Source: Trebonia sp963822615
GTDB lineage: Bacteria > Actinomycetota > Actinomycetes > Streptosporangiales > Streptosporangiaceae
Length of the DNA stretch: 64,000 nt
Direction: 5' to 3'
Assembly: GCA_963822615.1 (NCBI GenBank)
Contig: CAWGIM010000006.1
Location: 186,001 to 250,000 of the forward strand
The first letter of the stretch is position 1; the number at the start of each line of letters is the position of its first letter. A model generated the notes under the pieces. The model saw only the letters and a program-made list of their open reading frames with translations. It had not been told where the DNA came from and ran no database searches. The position numbers and the translations under genes are program-made. Shown one piece after another: positions 62,561 through 64,000 of the stretch.

Positions 62561-63303
62561 GCGGCCGAGTGGCCGCGCAGCCAGGCCGCGATCCCCCAGC
62601 GGGCGACCCGGGTGAACGACTCCAGGATGACCGTGCTCGACATCTTGGACGCGCCGCGCTCCCGCTCCACGAACGTGATCGGGACCTCGGTGATCTTGAG
62701 GCCGGACTGCAGCACGCGCAGCGTCATGTCGATCTGGAAGCAGTAGCCAGCCGACTGGACGCCGCTCAGGTTGATCTTGCGCAGCGTCCGCGCGTGGTAC
62801 ACGCGGAACCCGCCGGTCGCGTCCTTGACCCGCACCCCGAGCATCACCTGGTTGTAGAAGTTGGCGCCCCACGACAGGAACGCGCGCGACTTCGGCCAGT
62901 TCACGACGGTGCCGCCGGGCACGTAGCGCGAGCCGATCACCGCGTCCGCGCTCGCGGCCGCGGCCAGCAGCCTCGGCAGGTCCTCCGGACGGTGCGAGCC
63001 GTCGGCGTCCATCTCCACGATCAGGTCGTACCCGCCGTCGAGGGCCCGGCTGAAGCCGGCCACGTACGCCCGGCCCAGGCCCGCCTTCTCGGTGCGGTGC
63101 AGCACCTGCACGTGCGGGTCGCGCTCAGCCAGCTTGTCGGCCAGGTCGCCGGTGCCGTCGGGGCTGTTGTCGTCGACCACGAGCAGGTCAGCGTCGGGGA
63201 CCGACTCGCGGATGCGGCCCGCGATGATCTCCAGGTTCTGCCGCTCGTTGTACGTGGGCATGACAATGACAACGCGGCCCATGGCCGCGTCTCGCTCACC
63301 CAT
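62545..63303 (-). CDS. ppm1: Polyprenol monophosphomannose synthase
   Basis: A 252-residue GT2 enzyme transferring mannose from GDP-mannose to polyprenol phosphate. VIVMPTYNERQNLEIIAGRI opens the fold. The metal motif is EMDADGSHRPEDLP (DxD near residues 97-99), followed by GSRYVPGG and TGGFRVYHARTL. It is the single-domain type, lacking the acyltransferase (Lnt) domain fused in some mycobacteria. ATG 63303 or the ATG seven codons later (63282) are both possible. The product is the donor for the MptB-like enzyme encoded at 45.4 kb. Confidence 0.92.
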   Translation of the reverse strand: MGERDAAMGRVVIVMPTYNERQNLEIIAGRIRESVPDADLLVVDDNSPDGTGDLADKLAERDPHVQVLHRTEKAGLGRAYVAGFSRALDGGYDLIVEMDADGSHRPEDLPRLLAAAASADAVIGSRYVPGGTVVNWPKSRAFLSWGANFYNQVMLGVRVKDATGGFRVYHARTLRKINLSGVQSAGYCFQIDMTLRVLQSGLKITEVPITFVERERGASKMSSTVILESFTRVARWGIAAWLRGHSAASIRR

Positions 63304-63755
63304 CGGCTGTCTTCACCTTCTCCATCGGCTCGTCCGGCTCCGTCAGTGGAAAGGGCTCGGGCGGCGCCTTCGGTCCGTAGCCGGCTCGCAGTTGCGAGCA
63401 CGGGCTCCGTTGTCTACTGAGCCGCCCGGGCCCCTTCCAGGCCCAACCCCTGACAGCCGGACACGCACCGGCCCTGCTGCCGCGAACGGGTGCCGCAGAC
63501 TGGCTGCCTCCGGCCCCGGCGTGGTTCACCAATCCTACGCCAGCCGTTCTCTCTGCCGTGCCTGCTGGAGGACTGAGGGGTGAAAAGTTACCGCTGTTAA
63601 TGAACAACGCTCCAGCGCGCCCCCCGCATCCAACCAGCTCGCGGCCACCTAGGCATAACTCTTCGCTACCAAGGGAAAGGCTAAGGTGACTTAACGTAAT
63701 CACCGGCGGGCAGGCATGGTATACCAGCATTGCGCAGAGCAACAGGGGGAGCACT
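63304..63755. other. Divergent intergenic region, no gene seen
   Basis: A 452-base gap between ppm1 and the terminal lipoprotein gene. It contains a GC-rich half next to ppm1 and a lower-GC half from about 63550 with the dyad at 63685-63704. A long frame on the minus strand overlapping both is not protein-like and is not accepted. Confidence 0.45.
63685..63704. promoter_or_regulatory. Dyad upstream of the L,D-transpeptidase-like gene
   Basis: GGTGACTTAACGTAATCACC: outer arms GGTGA/TCACC pair, with a partly symmetrical TTAACGTAA centre. It is 52 bases upstream of the start codon and a possible operator. Confidence 0.4.
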
Positions 63756-64000
63756 GTGAGTAGCATATCGCGGAAAACCGTCGCCTGGGCATCCGGCGCG
63801 GTTCTTGCCGTGGGCGGGTGCACGGCGGGCATCGTGCTCGCCGTGCAGGGTGGCGGGCAGGGGGGCGGCCCGGCGGCCGGCCCCGCGGCCGCCAGCCCCG
63901 CCGCCAAGCAGGTGCCGCTGCGCCTGGTCTCGATCAGCCCGGCTGACGGCGTGAGCGACGCCAACGGCGCGGCGGCGGTCACCGTGACCTACAACCAGCC
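63756..64000 (+). CDS. L,D-transpeptidase-like lipoprotein, 5' part only
   Basis: The gene runs off the window. The 81 visible residues have a short signal with a lipobox-like VGGC (about residue 21), a Gly/Ala/Pro-rich spacer, and then LVSISPADGVSDANGAAAVTVTYNQP. The latter resembles the first Ig-like (Big_5) domain of actinobacterial L,D-transpeptidases such as LdtMt2. GTG 63756 follows GGGGGAG by 5 bases. The catalytic YkuD domain would lie outside, so the assignment rests on the Ig-like start. Confidence 0.6.
   Translation, partial: MSSISRKTVAWASGAVLAVGGCTAGIVLAVQGGGQGGGPAAGPAAASPAAKQVPLRLVSISPADGVSDANGAAAVTVTYNQ

Noticed and set aside
63296..63982. Long minus-strand frame across the ppm1 upstream region
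   Set aside because: It overlaps the divergent lipoprotein gene and has no protein-like character.
1..64000. tRNA or rRNA genes
   Set aside because: No T-arm/acceptor patterns or conserved rRNA blocks were recognised on either strand by reading.

Overview
The window is chromosomal DNA of a very GC-rich actinobacterium. It carries RbpA, SepH, SteA and MctB/SteB, a RamB-like regulator, an ergothioneine cluster, polyprenol-phosphomannose enzymes and frequent GTG/TTG starts. This set fits the Streptosporangiales or a neighbouring order, but I cannot fix the genus. No rRNA, tRNA, CRISPR array, transposase, integrase or phage gene was seen. The content is mostly housekeeping and accessory metabolism.

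Layout. 1-4 kb: a 46-nt palindrome, an HtaA-domain protein, then a translationally coupled hyi-allB-alc operon (ureide and glyoxylate metabolism). 4-12 kb: esterase, DUF1003 protein, slipin operon, agmatinase, LysM cell-wall protein, glycerate kinase, Nudix hydrolase. 12-18.6 kb (minus strand): a tightly overlapping operon steA - mctB - MraY-like transferase - MurJ-like flippase (frameshifted) - GT4 glycosyltransferase. 18.9-23.8 kb: egtABCD, with egtA carrying a large repeat insertion. 23.8-31.8 kb: a GT-C-like membrane protein, a MetE-like protein, an exported phosphoesterase with a beta-propeller partner, galE and a YidB-family protein. 32.2-34.8 kb: two paralogous membrane-anchored proteins whose N-terminal domain looks like an MPN/JAMM fold without the metal ligands. 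This is the least explained locus here. 34.8-38.4 kb: divergent ramB/aceA and a small membrane protein. 38.5-45 kb: MMPL transporter, sepH, D,D-carboxypeptidase lipoprotein, GtrA protein. 45-54.3 kb: polyprenol-P-mannose mannosyltransferase, oligopeptidase B, SRPBCC, MOSC, AlkA-like glycosylase, FMN monooxygenase, cupin, DUF805 protein. 54.4-57.5 kb: a membrane NTPase with a TPR array full of indels. 57.5-64 kb: PRPP synthetase, a coupled four-gene operon (two membrane proteins and two RNA methyltransferases), GDPD, rbpA behind a sigma-R type promoter, ppm1, and the start of an L,D-transpeptidase-like lipoprotein.

How genes connect. AllB and Alc feed glyoxylate production. Hyi and glycerate kinase (9 kb away) belong to the glycerate route from glyoxylate, while AceA also makes glyoxylate. 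SteA/SteB, the flippase, the MraY-like enzyme, SepH, the carboxypeptidase, the LysM protein and the terminal L,D-transpeptidase all concern cell wall and division. Ppm1 makes the donor for the MptB-like transferase.

Quality. Four loci contain frame disruptions (the murJ-like gene near 13904, the second MPN-like gene near 34492, a membrane protein between about 37840 and 37990, and the TPR gene at 55.8-57.3 kb). At least some may be sequencing errors in GC-rich or repetitive DNA. In-frame short tandem repeats inside otherwise conserved proteins recur across the window.
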